Shown here: in pieces, positions 1 to 10,400 of the stretch
Layout: each line of letters opens with the position of its first letter
Numbering within the stretch: position 1 is the stretch's first letter
Assembly (NCBI GenBank): GCA_033297205.1
Contig: MU859106.1
Coordinates: forward strand, 1-64,000
Direction of reading: 5' to 3'
Source: Pseudoneurospora amorphoporcata
Lineage: Eukaryota; Ascomycota; Sordariomycetes; Sordariales; Sordariaceae
Length of the DNA: 64,000 nt
Notes under the pieces: generated by a model
The model's input: only the letters and a program-made list of their open reading frames with translations
Told to the model about the DNA's origin: nothing
Databases searched by the model: none
Position numbers and translations under genes: made by a program

Positions 1-594
1 AATGAAGACGGAAAGAGGCATAAGAGGCTTCTGTGGCGTTTTTAACCCTTGCCATTGTCCCATGATGCTTCAAACGGAGGCCAATTTCTCTTTTTAAAGG
101 CCAATGAGAGCTCTAAATCTCCCCTGCTCAACCCTTGCCCGAAGAACCCAACTAACAAACAAACCAGTATTGTATTGTACCTGTGATGAAAGGCATCAAT
201 ACATCACAAGTCTTTCACTGTGTTCCACTAGTAGTAAAGTCCGTTCATCATTTATATCGACAGCAGATGTGTACAAGACATCTCGAGTCCATATTTCGTA
301 GACTCGTCAACATTCCTTTTTGGGAAAACAAGGTGTGGTCCAACTGATGGCACCAAGACACCCATCATCCAGGTCATATATCCACAGCATCCATCATGCA
401 TCATCCATCCATAAAAAAAAACCCAGACGCCATGCCGGCATGGATAAAAACACTAGCCAGCAAAGAGGAGAGCAGAAAAAACTGTCGACGCGAAAAGGGG
501 GAATAAAAAAAAAGCCCAGCCCATATGTGTAAAGAAAGCCAAAACAGCCAAACAACCAACCCAATACGGCTCAACACACATGTCATGTCACTCA
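1..594. other. 3' flank of the b561 gene, no gene seen
   Basis: No convincing coding region. It lies downstream of the minus-strand b561 stop and should hold its 3' UTR. A-rich runs occur near 410-420 and 500-515. A 28-bp stretch at 152-179 has a near copy at 9419-9446. Confidence 0.5.
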
Positions 595-3396
595 CTAACC
601 TCCAAGTGATGACTCTGCAGCAGCCCGTTGCCTACTTCCCTCTCTCCTCTCAAACCTCCTCCTCTGTCTCCTCTCCGCCGCACTCGACACCTCCCTCTTA
701 ACACCACTCGGATTCTGGCTCGCCCCGCTTGGGCTCAGCGCGCTCCATTGTCCGGGACTATCCAAGCTAGAAATCGTCCCTGCGACATTAGGCATCTGGC
801 CCCCGGACGGTCCCGCATACGGCGGCGAGTCCTTCCCACCAATCGGCCTGGTCCCCTGTCTCGCAAACGCCGGGTTGGGCGGAGACAACGGATCGTCGAA
901 ATTCGGCGGCAAGCTGCTTCCACCGTGGGACGCCTGCTGCCTCGGAGTACCGCTACCACCCGTGTTAAGAGGGGCCGGATATAATGGGCTGACGGTCGGG
1001 TCTACCCTCGCCTCGGCGGCCCGCTCGGCTCTGCCACGCTGGCTCGAACTCCTGCTCTCGCGGCGGCGGTCTGACCGGCGATACCGCCTGCCGCTGCTCG
1101 GCTCCGATTCCGAGTGGCTGCTGCTGACCGAATCGCCTCGGCGTCGTCGGTTGTTGCCGTTATCCTTCCTGGCGTCTTCGTCCGTCATCCTACGCAGAGT
1201 GATGTTCCTATCTCTGTCACTCTGCACCTTGACCTTGACGCTAGGCTGGTCAGAAGGGCCGCCTGGCCTGCGACGCCGGTCGTCTTCTTGTTGCTGCGCG
1301 GCCAGGAGACTGGCGGATGCTGCTGCTGCGGCGGCGGCCGCCTCGGCCTCTCGTCTTCGCCTGTCAGCATTGACATCTGTCAGGTCGCTGCTGCTTGTAT
1401 CGGTCGGGGGTCTCAGTGGGTAGAAAACGCCGCGCGGGTCGGGAGGCATGGCGGGCATGGCAATCGGGCCATTTCCAGGAGCTGGATTACCCGAGGGTCC
1501 GGGAGTAATGGGGATAATCGTAGGCGGTGCGCCAGCACCTCCTGCAACTGGGATGGGTGCAGGCGGTGGTCGAGCTCCGCCGCTCACGGGCGCTGGGTCG
1601 TAAGGGGCATGTCCTCGCGGCTCCATGGAAGAAAACTCGTCCGAAAGAAGGGAAGTTCCGGTCGTACTCGTGATGTCTGTTGGTGCTGCTGGACGCATAG
1701 CAGCTGGGCGACGTTGGGAGTCGCGTCTGGAGGGACTTGGGTAACCATCGCCGGTATACTTGGAGTTCCGACGTCCAGCTCTCCGTTCTTCCTCTTCATA
1801 TCGCCTCTCCTCTTCCTCACGTCGCCTCTCCTCCTCGTCCCTGATTCGATCCTCTTCTTTTCCTGCACGTTTGTCCACCGTCTTCTTGGCAAACCAGCCA
1901 AGACCAAGTCCAGCGAGCAGACCCTTCCCAGCCCCGCTATTCCGTTTCTTCTCGGGTTCATCTCTTCTAGAAGGGCTGACGTAGGAAGAATAGTCTGAGG
2001 CAATCGTGCTCTCGAATCGCGAATTACGACGGCCAGCATGTGAGCGTGGTGGTGTGCCAGGTCGGTAAGGGCGTCGGTCATCTGCAGCGCTCTCCACTTC
2101 CGAAGCAACAACCGGGTTCTGCTTGGAATTTCGTCGATTGTCCGTCCGGGTGAAGTCGGTGTAGTCGGTATAGTCGCTTTCGGTTGGCGCCGGACCTCCC
2201 CTCGGTGGGCGGACACGGCTAGGTCCAGTGTCTGTCGAGACGGCGGAATACTCGTCATCACGGCGGTCATGATTCTTCTTCAAATACTTGGCAGCCAAAA
2301 GACCGGCGCCAAGCCCAACCAGCTTACCCATCCACCCGCCTCCTCCACCTGTGTTGCGTCGCGAAGATACGTCGGTATACTTGTCGTCGTGATAGCTGTC
2401 GTGCCTGCCATGTGCATGTGAAGACATGACTTCGGTTTCCGCATCGTGAGGAGCATGGGAACGATACGGGCTGGGACTGCGGTCCAGGGCCCTTTCCTCA
2501 TCCCGGTTGCGCTTGCGACCACGGAGCATAGCCAATGCACCACCAGCGACTGCGAGACCGAGCCATTTCTTCTTTCCGTGGTGATGGCTCTCCGACTTCT
2601 CATCCGTGTATCCAGTAACTTCAGAGCGGGTGCCACCTGCATAGTACTGGCGACGCCCGTTGTCTCTGTAATCAAGAATGAAGTACAGAAAAAGCAGAAA
2701 ACCCATCCAAATAGCATAGAGAATGAAGGTATACTTGGGCGACCCATAGAGCGTCAGACCAAGAGGCACCTGGGCAATACCAAGGATGGCAATAGCGCGG
2801 CCCATCCATCGATGGAGATGTAGGCGGAAGGAATGGCCGGTGATTTTGCGAACGAGACTGCCACCAAAAGCTTGGACAAGGATCATGACGTAGATGGCGA
2901 CGCCGATGCCATGGTGTGGGTTTGTGAGGTTTCGGGGAGGGCCGACAGCAATGAAGCCGAGAACGAAGACGACGGTGCTGAGACCGACAGTGATGACCTG
3001 AAGGTATGCATGATATCGGATGGCGTATCCCGGCTTGCGGGAGTAGAAGCGGGCGATGAGGACGGCGATTGGGATGATAAAGAGGAAGGTGATGGCGGCT
3101 ATCACTCCGTGGCCGAGAATGAGACTATGATATTGGGTCAAGGTCGAGAAGCGATTGCCCATGCCTGTTATGGGGAGAGCGTTGATTTGTTAGTTCCATT
3201 CTCCTGTTCAATGGATGGAAGGCTTCAGGCGCATGTGCTGCTACCACATACCATTGTATCGCATGGTATCAAAGTTGAGACCCTGGAGATTGGGAAGCAG
3301 GAACGAGTTCTTCTCAAAGTCCCAAGTTCCATCGCCTACCGTCAAGGTATTGGACGAGTAGGAGCTCGACCCTGGCGGTGAAAGATTGTTCGCCAT
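595..3396 (-). CDS. cytochrome b561-type membrane protein with long disordered tail
   Basis: Two exons, 3396-3252 and 3164-595, give 904 residues; the 87-bp intron has a GTATGT donor and an AACAG acceptor and restores frame (R-Y-N-G-M-G-N-R). The ATG at 3396 is chosen because it sits in a CCCACCATGG context; the frame upstream has no ATG. Residues about 60-215 hold the membrane part: several helices with histidines in YHSLILGHG, RYHAYLQ, NPHHGIG and LHLHRWMGRA, the pattern of the eukaryotic cytochrome b561/ferric-reductase-like domain, which binds two hemes and carries electrons across membranes. A short N-terminal region with GDGTWDF precedes it; I see no clear DOMON domain. The remaining ~690 residues are Arg/Ser/Glu/Pro-rich and probably disordered, broken by three Gly-rich hydrophobic patches. 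The electron donor and the membrane are unknown. Confidence 0.85.
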
Positions 3397-4740
3397 GGTG
3401 GGCAAGACTTGCTGGAGACGGCCAGCTCGGAGCAGGCCGAGGAAAGATGACAAGAAGTTGCTCAATCCTCCGTCTTAGGTTCTTGCGAGTATACTACGTA
3501 GGAATGCACGATGTTGGCAAAAGCTGGATGTAGGAATTGGCGAAAGCTGTTGCGCGGCGGCGGTTCGCGCCTGGCGACAAAAAGATTGCCAAGTTCCTGG
3601 GACCTGGACCTGGACGGGGCCAGGAACAAACGGGGGGGCTGGCGTCGACACAGCTAGGCGCGATGGCGGGGCAAGCAAGGACAGGCACCGACACTCCGAC
3701 AGTGTTTGGAAGGCAGCAGTTGCGAGCTGAGCTGAGCTGGGTCTCCGGAGGGCTGAGTCGAGGAGGGATTGTTTACTCCGAAATAGGGAGTCGCTGTTGT
3801 CGCTACTTCCAGACTCAAGGTGGAGGAAAGACGTGTGTGTCTGCACGAGTCCATTGCACTTGCACTTGCACTTGCACTTACACTTGCAACGGGAATGCAC
3901 ATGGCAGTTCTTTCTCCCGTCGCTGGTCTTCGCCCTGGAATCGTCATGGAACCTGCATTCGCGCTTTCCTGTCGCACACTTGCACGCACCAAAATTGAAG
4001 TGAGTGGACAAGACCAGGACCCTGCAGCGCTGCAGTTCAACTTGATTTTACGGAGGCTGGGGACGGGAACCATTCAAGGCAGGCGCTTCGCTCACGGTTG
4101 GTTGCTGGGAAACCGAGCTTAGGCCACCACCATCCCCAGCCCCTCACAACACTCAACTTCTCCACTCCCGCCGTTTTGGGACGCCAGGAACGGGTAAGGA
4201 AGGCAACAGGGATGAAGCTGTCTTCAGCCTGTCAGATTGGCCGCCAATCAACTTTGATGGTGCCTGAGCGCTGTGAGGGCGGGGACAGGGCTTTTTCATC
4301 TGCAAACACTCTTTCGTCTCTTCACCCTTCAACCCACGTTTCGTCGTGATATTCTGGGGTTTGGAGTATTCAGCATCTGAAGAGACGGTGAAGAGGGGAT
4401 GAGAACTCAGAGCTAGAGGTGACTATACTCTTATACTGACTCTCATCTCTAGCGTCTACAACCATGACTCTCCCTCGCTCTCTTTTTTTCAAGTTGCGGC
4501 CTCATCAAGTGAGAACCCCAGCCCTATGAGGCATCGCTTTAAGCTTCAACGCCTGGCAGTAGCTTCATGTCCGAGCTTGGCGACAATGCTTAGCTTGACT
4601 TTACATCGCTGCCTTGAATCCTTGACCACGATGGCAGGTGAATAAAACTCAAGCAAGTCTCCTTGCGAGGAGGTTTGGCAATATCAGTTACGCCAACATC
4701 TATACCTCCCTCCCTTCGACCACTACTCATCCCTCACCAA
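3397..4740. other. upstream region of the b561 gene
   Basis: No supported gene. This is probably promoter and 5' UTR of the minus-strand b561 gene. It contains a TTGCAC hexamer array at 3854-3889. Overlapping ORFs on both strands here come from that low-complexity tract. Confidence 0.45.
3854..3889. repeat. TTGCAC hexanucleotide microsatellite, six units
   Basis: Six consecutive TTGCAC units, the fifth reading TTACAC and the last TTGCAA. It lies about 460 bp upstream of the b561 start codon. Confidence 0.9.
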
Positions 4741-4819
4741 AGCCCACCATGTCAATGATCCAACGCTCCCTTTCCGCATGTTTCATCAAGTGATAGCCGC
4801 CGTTGTCAACCCCCCTCTC

Positions 4820-5571
4820 CAACCCAGCAGCAGCGAATCAAGCACAATCTTGGCCTCGCTTTCCGTGAACAGCCAAGACCGACCGCATCCGCCTCCTCCA
4901 GTTCCCCGACGACATCATCAACGATTTTGGGCATATCATCTCTTCAGTCTAGTCCTTCGGCATAACCTCCAGCGGCCCTTACGGCGACGAGGACGGCGAG
5001 GCCGGGAGCTACCAGTATGAACTTAAGGGAAGATCGTTCGGAGGCCACCACTTCTTCACCTCCCACGAGAGAAAACCGAAGCCGTCCAAGCCCGACGCCT
5101 CATCCGCGACATCCTGGCCTTTTTGTATAATTGCTCCTGGCAGCTCATTTGTCCGTTCAAGGGAGTATACATGCTAGCGCAAAGGACGAGCTTATCTTTT
5201 GTCGTCTTCCTTTCAAGTTCGCCTCCTTCATCGCCAGTTGAATGGTTAGCTCCGGGGTTCTTGTCAGACAATAGGATACGGCTTGTTGATGATCATATTG
5301 CCATGATGAGGGACGTGTTTCAGTCAATAGATCTGTTCGAAAGGGGCGGGAGTGGGAAAATGAATGCTATGAGTTCCGGTTGAAGCATCGCCCGTTTATA
5401 CAGTACGGTGTGGAAGGGAATAAGCTCCGGGTTATGAACTTGAGGATTGTTGAGCTGCTTGATGGGCTGGGGTGGAATTCCTACGCGACCATCTGTCAGA
5501 ACTGGGGAGGTGATGAGTGTGGGATGCCGGATACTTGGTACTCTGTTAAGGAGAAGGGGGTTAGCGTGTGA
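4820..5571 (+). pseudogene. decayed copy of a fungal two-lobed hypothetical family
   Basis: Protein-like segments follow one another in order but in changing frames: SLSVNSQD, then RIRLLQFPDDIINDFGHII, SGPYGDEDGEAGSYQYELKG, EAVQARRLIRDILAFLYN, KDELIFCRLPF, EWLAPGFLSDNRIRLVD, and NECYEFRLKHRPF through VELLDGLGWNSYATI to DTWYSVKEKG. I recognise the pattern from memory as a widespread Sordariomycete hypothetical family with two similar lobes, each with an R(I/L)RL start, a Y-E-(F/L)-K-L-(K/R)-G strand and a GW helix end. Keeping to that pattern needs five frame changes (near 4880, 5068, 5150-5166, 5215-5240 and 5340-5355) and passes a TAG at 4950-4952. The first shift is a GACC tandem duplication at 4877-4884. 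Base composition is ordinary, not AT-rich. Function of the family is unknown to me. Confidence 0.65.
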
Positions 5572-7027
5572 GGTGATGGCTGTGACCGCACTGGGAACTC
5601 CAGAGAACGTTGACAACGGTTCCCCAAGCCAGCTCAAGTCGGCAAACAACATTGAATGGGGCGGCTTATTGGTGAAGTTTGGAGTGATTCAGAGACAGGG
5701 AAGAATTGTGGACCATGGTCTCTTTCTGGATCATGGTCAAATTTGGTGCGCATGTCGACGATGCAACCTCGGACGGTCGACATCGCGTACTTGCACACAA
5801 GACTGTCTCGTATTCCATTTCAACTGGAAGACGAAAACAGTTTTGGCTAAAGCAAGCGCGAGAAGGGACCCTTAGCGTCATCGATCGATCACTGCACATA
5901 CACGTGCCTGACAGGTGTGAAGAGATCGAGAAATCCATTGCGCGCAATCGATGCCGGCCATGGGCTTTCTTCACCGATATCGATCCCTGAGGTAATTCCG
6001 GGTTGATCCCTATCATTGCGGAAACAGAGCACACAAAGCCCGAGAATCAAGCCATCTTGAAGACATGGTGAAATCCCGTGCTAACAAGCTTAGTCAACAG
6101 GGTTGTTTTGAGAGGTGAGCTATCTCGGCAAGTTCTTTCCGACCACCAACCTCCCTAACCGCATTGCATCCAAGGCGTCAGCGAACTTGTGGTGCAAGTA
6201 GAACCCTACGGAACACGAGAATAAAGCAATCGCATGACGAACGGTGAAGATGGACATTCACAGGAACACCGCCCCAGAAACCATCGTCGCTTACCTCTTT
6301 ACCTACCTATGTCTTGCTTGCATCGACTGATATTCTCTATCAGGCTCTCAATGCAGTTGTCAAAATCCCGACTCTGACGACGAAAGAGTTTCCTGTGTGG
6401 GATCGGTAAAGCCGTTCTTTCCTTCTCTCTCTCGTAAAGCTTATACGAGGCGGTCCTTCCTCAGATAAGCTCACAAGAGCCGCGATGGATCCTTGAGCGG
6501 GGACTGCCAATGCAACTAAGCAATACGTGGTTGCATTGGTTCGTTGAACACGGGTTGGACCTCACCTGTTCCGTCCAAGTTCACGATAGCTTCGCTCTTA
6601 CCCTCGTCCCCAACCCACCAAAACACCAGCCACGATGCCGATCGTCGCAGCAATGGGCCATCGTCCCGAAGACACCGGCCGCTTTCCGTCTTCCATGGGT
6701 GTCCCCCTTCCCCGGAATTCTCGTGATCCTCATCGGCATCGGCACTCATTGGCTTTCCATGCAACCTTCCTTCCCATGGCTCTCCAACTGTAACGTCAAG
6801 TTGGAAAGAAAGTCTATGGAAATCTTCGGCCTCTGGATTGTTATATAACTTCCCATCTTCTGTACCCCATCAAGTTTGATCTCTCTTCTTCTTCTTCTTC
6901 TTCTTTCATCAGCATCCTCACCAGCAGACACCACTTATCCAATTTTTTGGTTAAACACACAACATCATCATCATTGCATCTATCTGTTCCAAGTCTCCTA
7001 CCCATCCATCCCTTCCCATTCTCCAAC
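5572..7027. other. intergenic region leading into the secreted-protein gene
   Basis: No supported gene. The last 200 bp are the likely promoter and 5' UTR of the gene starting at 7028: a TATATAA at 6842-6848, a CTT/TTC microsatellite at about 6882-6905, then a CA-rich leader. The rest shows only short chance ORFs. Confidence 0.5.
6842..6848 (+). promoter_or_regulatory. TATA box of the 7028 gene
   Basis: TATATAA lies 180 bp upstream of the ATG at 7028 and is followed by a pyrimidine-rich tract, an arrangement common in strongly expressed fungal genes. Transcription start not verified. Confidence 0.45.
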
Positions 7028-7724
7028 ATGAAGTCTTTCGCCTTGTCCGGCGTCATCGCCGCTCTCACTGCCACCGCTGCCGTTCAGGCCCAGACGTACT
7101 CCCAGGATGGACCCTTCTACCTCAAGCTCAAGTCCGACGATTCTTCCGTCGACGGCAAGTTCCTCACTGCCTGCCACGCCGGCGCCGCCATAGAGTCGCT
7201 GTGCCTTGGCAGCACCCAGGATCCCGCCGGTTCCTATTCAGCCAAATTCTACTACAACTACACCGTCTACGACAATGTTCCTGCCAACTCTGGCCTCTTG
7301 GTCTGGAATCTCCCAATCAATAGTGGTGAAGATGGTCCCATCAACATCTCTTCCCCTCTGTCTTTCGCCTACAACCCTGGCTCTAATGTTGCCACGACCT
7401 TTTTCATGGTATGTTATTCCCACTCATCCCTCTTCCACCGCGAGTGTCACTGACCTAACACGTCCTTCACAGCCTAGCTCTTCCCCGACCATCGGTGTTG
7501 CCTTTGACAGCGATGGCCACCTTTTTGTGCCTACCTACACCGACGACTCCAAGTACGTTCCGGGCCAGTACCCCGAGTACCCTGGCACCATCGCCCTTCA
7601 GAACTGGCAGGCATGCTGGGCGCAAGTCGGAGGCTACTACTACAACGTCCTCGCGTGGGTTACTAGCGGCGCGCCGAAGAATCCCACTTGCAAGGCTGTG
7701 AAGGTCGTCAAGGTTGCGGCTTAG
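7028..7724 (+). CDS. small secreted protein (DUF7907-like), upstream part of an interrupted PIR gene
   Basis: Exons 7028-7408 and 7473-7724 encode 210 residues. The 64-bp intron has a GTATGT donor, a CCTAACA branch site and a CACAG acceptor. Residues 1-21 (MKSFALSGVIAAL...VQA) are a signal peptide with predicted cleavage before QTYS. The mature part is rich in Gly/Ser/Tyr with a GKFLTACHAGAAIESLCLG stretch and a C-terminal NWQACWAQVGGYYYNVLAW, resembling small fungal secreted proteins annotated DUF7907; that assignment is from memory and tentative. The CDS closes at a TAG (7722-7724), but the same frame stays open directly after it into the PIR-repeat region, so the intact ancestral or alternative product may be a much longer cell-wall protein. 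Role otherwise unknown. Confidence 0.75.
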
Positions 7725-8894
7725 GAGGCTGAACAAGAGAAGCCCAAGGGCGACCAAGTTGGGGAGGCTGCTGCTCAGATCGCCGGTGGCCAGGTGCAAA
7801 ACACTGAGCAGCAAAACCCGGAGGATGATCATGTCGAGAAGGGCGCTGGAGAGCCTGTCGCTCAGATTGGTGATGGTCAGGTGCAGAATGTTTCTGCGAA
7901 GGAGGATGAGGGGGTTGTGGCTCAGATTGGGGATGGGCAGATGCAGAATGCTCCCGAAAAGGAGGAGGACCACAAGCCTGTTGTCCAGATTGGCGACGGT
8001 CAGGTTCAAACTTCTTTTGTCAAGGAACCCGTTTCTCAAATTGGTGATGGCCAGGTGCAGAATGCTCCTGCAAAGGACCCTAATCCTGTTGTCCAGATCG
8101 GTGATGGCCAAGTCCAGGATGTTCCCGTTCCCGTCACTCAGATCGGCGATGGTCAGATTCAAAAAGCCCCTGTGAAGGAAGAATCGACTCCTGTCACTCA
8201 AATCAACGATGGCCAGATCCAGAACGCTCCCGTCAAGGAAGAGCCCAAGCCTGTTGTCCAAATTGGGGATGGCCAAGTTCAGAATGCTTCCGTCAAGGAG
8301 GACTCAGTTCCTATCACTCAGATCGGTGATGGTCAGGTTCAGAATTCTTTTGTCAAGGAGCCCGTTGTTTCTCAGATTGGTGATGGTCGAATTCAGAACG
8401 CTCCCGTGAAGGAAGATCCCAAGCCTGTTATTCAGATCAGTGATGGCCAGGTGCAGAATGCTCCTGCAAAGGACCCTAATCCTGTTGTCCAGATTGGCGA
8501 TGGTCAGATTCAGAACGCCCCAGTGAAGGAGGAGCCCAAGCCCGTTGTTCAGATCAGTGATGGCCAGATTCAAAACCCGCCCAAGCCGGTTGTCCAGATT
8601 GGCGATGGCCAGATCCAAAATGTTCCTGCTCCTGTTCCTTCTCCCACGCCTGCTCCTGCTCCCGCACACGAGGGTCAAGATGGCGAGGAGCATCAAGACC
8701 AGGATGACAATGAAAGCCGGGAGCACGCTGGTGCTCATGGTGACGGCGAAGGTTGGGAACACGCCGATGCTCAAGATGGCAATGAGAGCTAGGGCCACAC
8801 TAGTGCTCAGGGTGAAGGTCACGGTTGGGAACACGCCGATGCTCAGGAGGAAGGCCATGGCTGGGAGGGCGCTGATTCTCAGCATGACGAGTAA
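7725..8894 (+). pseudogene. PIR-repeat cell-wall protein segment, in frame after an amber codon
   Basis: Reading on in the frame of the preceding exon, from 7725 to the TAG at 8790-8792 there are 355 codons with no start of their own near the beginning. They encode a degenerate copy (QIAGGQVQ) and 14 copies of QI(G/N/S)DG(Q/R)(V/I/M)Q separated by Pro/Lys/Glu spacers such as NAPVKEEPKPV. Q-(I/V)-x-D-G-Q-x-Q is the signature of fungal PIR cell-wall proteins, whose first Gln forms an alkali-labile ester to beta-1,3-glucan. A Pro-rich linker and an acidic/His tail with GWEHADAQ units follow. The tail repeat continues past the second TAG to a TAA at 8892-8894. The four-Cys C-terminal domain of classical PIR proteins is absent. 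Without a signal peptide of its own, this part can reach the wall only if the amber is read through or is a sequencing error. Confidence 0.65.
7863..8635 (+). repeat. PIR motif array, 14 units
   Basis: Fourteen units of about 45-63 bp, each with the Q-I-x-D-G-(Q/R)-x-Q core. Spacers recur in a few classes (NAPVKEEPKPV, NAPAKDPNPV, NSFVKEPV), suggesting multi-unit duplications. Long antisense ORFs here are by-products of the repeat. Confidence 0.9.
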
Positions 8895-10400
8895 ACGGAC
8901 ATGATTCCTTGGCACGAAAGATGAGACCGAATGGTTGGCTGATTTGGGCAGAACATGCATCATTAATCGCTAATGTTTTCTTATTGAGAGTAATGACGGT
9001 CGGAACTTGATGCTTTGGCGTTGAGGGAAATTATAGTTAATACATTTCATTTCATCAAATGTTGTCCTATGTCCTCTTCTTTGTGATGACTGCGTACCGA
9101 CCAAGGATTCATGGTATACATGGCAAATGTCTGATATGAATTCCTTCTTGGAGGCACTGGATATGTGCTGACAAGATCAAGTTGGCACAGTCCAATACTG
9201 GTTTGTTTGTTAGCTCGAGACCTCTGGTCAACCTTCCTAGACGTTTACATATCTAATCGATCCGTTTCGTTCCATATCAAAAGCGTGATCTTATATTGTA
9301 TATGCCATTTTGACTTTGGACAATGCCCTTATAATTCTTATCTAGCTATTATACTTTATCCTTGTGAGGTTTGGTATAGTTTGGGATAGATGTAGTCTAG
9401 TATGTTAGGAGTATCGAGCTAACAAACAAACCAGCATTAGATTGTAGATGACGAGACTTTTGACCACAGAGCAATCAGCAAACATCCCGTACATAAGCTG
9501 GGCGCAAGATATGCTCAGTCTGGCATTGGTTGCCCGACTGTGTGGGCGGTGGCGCATGGCTCAGATCTTCGTTCCGAAGCTTTACGCCTATACTGCCACA
9601 CCAATACTTGGATGAGGCTCTGCAGCGGGAAGACTGGCTCAAAGAACTTGGAAGACTGGAGCCTTGTAATAGCGTAAATGACTTGGTGGTGATGGAGAAT
9701 TCGTGATCATTGGCGAGGGTTCGGAATGGTATCTGCAGGCTCTGGCTTGACTTTTTCGTGCCCGGCAGCCCAGGACTTGAGGGGAGTGGTGGTAAGCAAA
9801 TCGATCCGACACGCAATGGCACCCAAACCTGACCGGAGAACTCGATAAACTTACAGATGATGGTGGTGTTGTCGATCCGAGCCGCTTCTAACGCTCAAAC
9901 GCTCAAACGCACTTTGGTGAGCCGGACCACTTGGAATTCATCCTAGTGTGTACACACCACAATCATTGAACATGTTGCCCAGCCTGATAGAATGGTTGCC
10001 TTATCCCTCGCTCCGAAGTCTGTGGACGTGGCTGTTTGCCTCACTTTCTGAATGGTAGTTTGGCTTGAGGCTGCAGATCCTTTGGGATAAGGCAACAGGC
10101 GTCGTTTATGTGAAACCATCTTTTGGTTCTAGGACACATCAGGACAGGCTTCTGGAATGCTGATATCGGAGCCTCGTTCCTCTCATTTTTGGGGGACAGT
10201 AACGGTTCTTCATGGCGTTGGGGCTGTATATCTTCTGGTTAGTCTGCTCTTTTTGATTGCTGGTCGTGGAGTTGGGTCTTCCCAACATCGTTGTGTTTTT
10301 CTTCAAGTGATGAAAGCTATTGAGTTCATCACTTATTGACACCGCACCATCTTGCACCTTTGAAAACACCAGAGGCAGGACATCGATTCTGATTGTGAGA
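8895..10400. other. intergenic region
   Basis: No supported gene between the PIR region and the Gln-rich gene, both on the plus strand. It should hold the 3' UTR of the first and the promoter of the second. The 9050-9400 part is relatively AT-rich. Short ORFs here have no recognisable protein features. Confidence 0.45.

Noticed and set aside
875..1998. Plus-strand ORFs of 182 and 294 codons
   Set aside because: Antisense shadows of the Arg/Ser-rich b561 tail; composition-driven Arg/Ser/Leu runs without structure.
7553..7724. Alternative intron from GTACGT at 7553 to TTAG at 7724 that would remove the amber
   Set aside because: The donor leaves two codon bases, which would put the PIR repeats out of frame; other GT sites in the right phase are poor donors or give introns too short.
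7467..8963. Antisense ORFs of 269 and 219 codons
   Set aside because: Mirror images of the PIR repeat array; their internal repeats only reflect the sense repeats.
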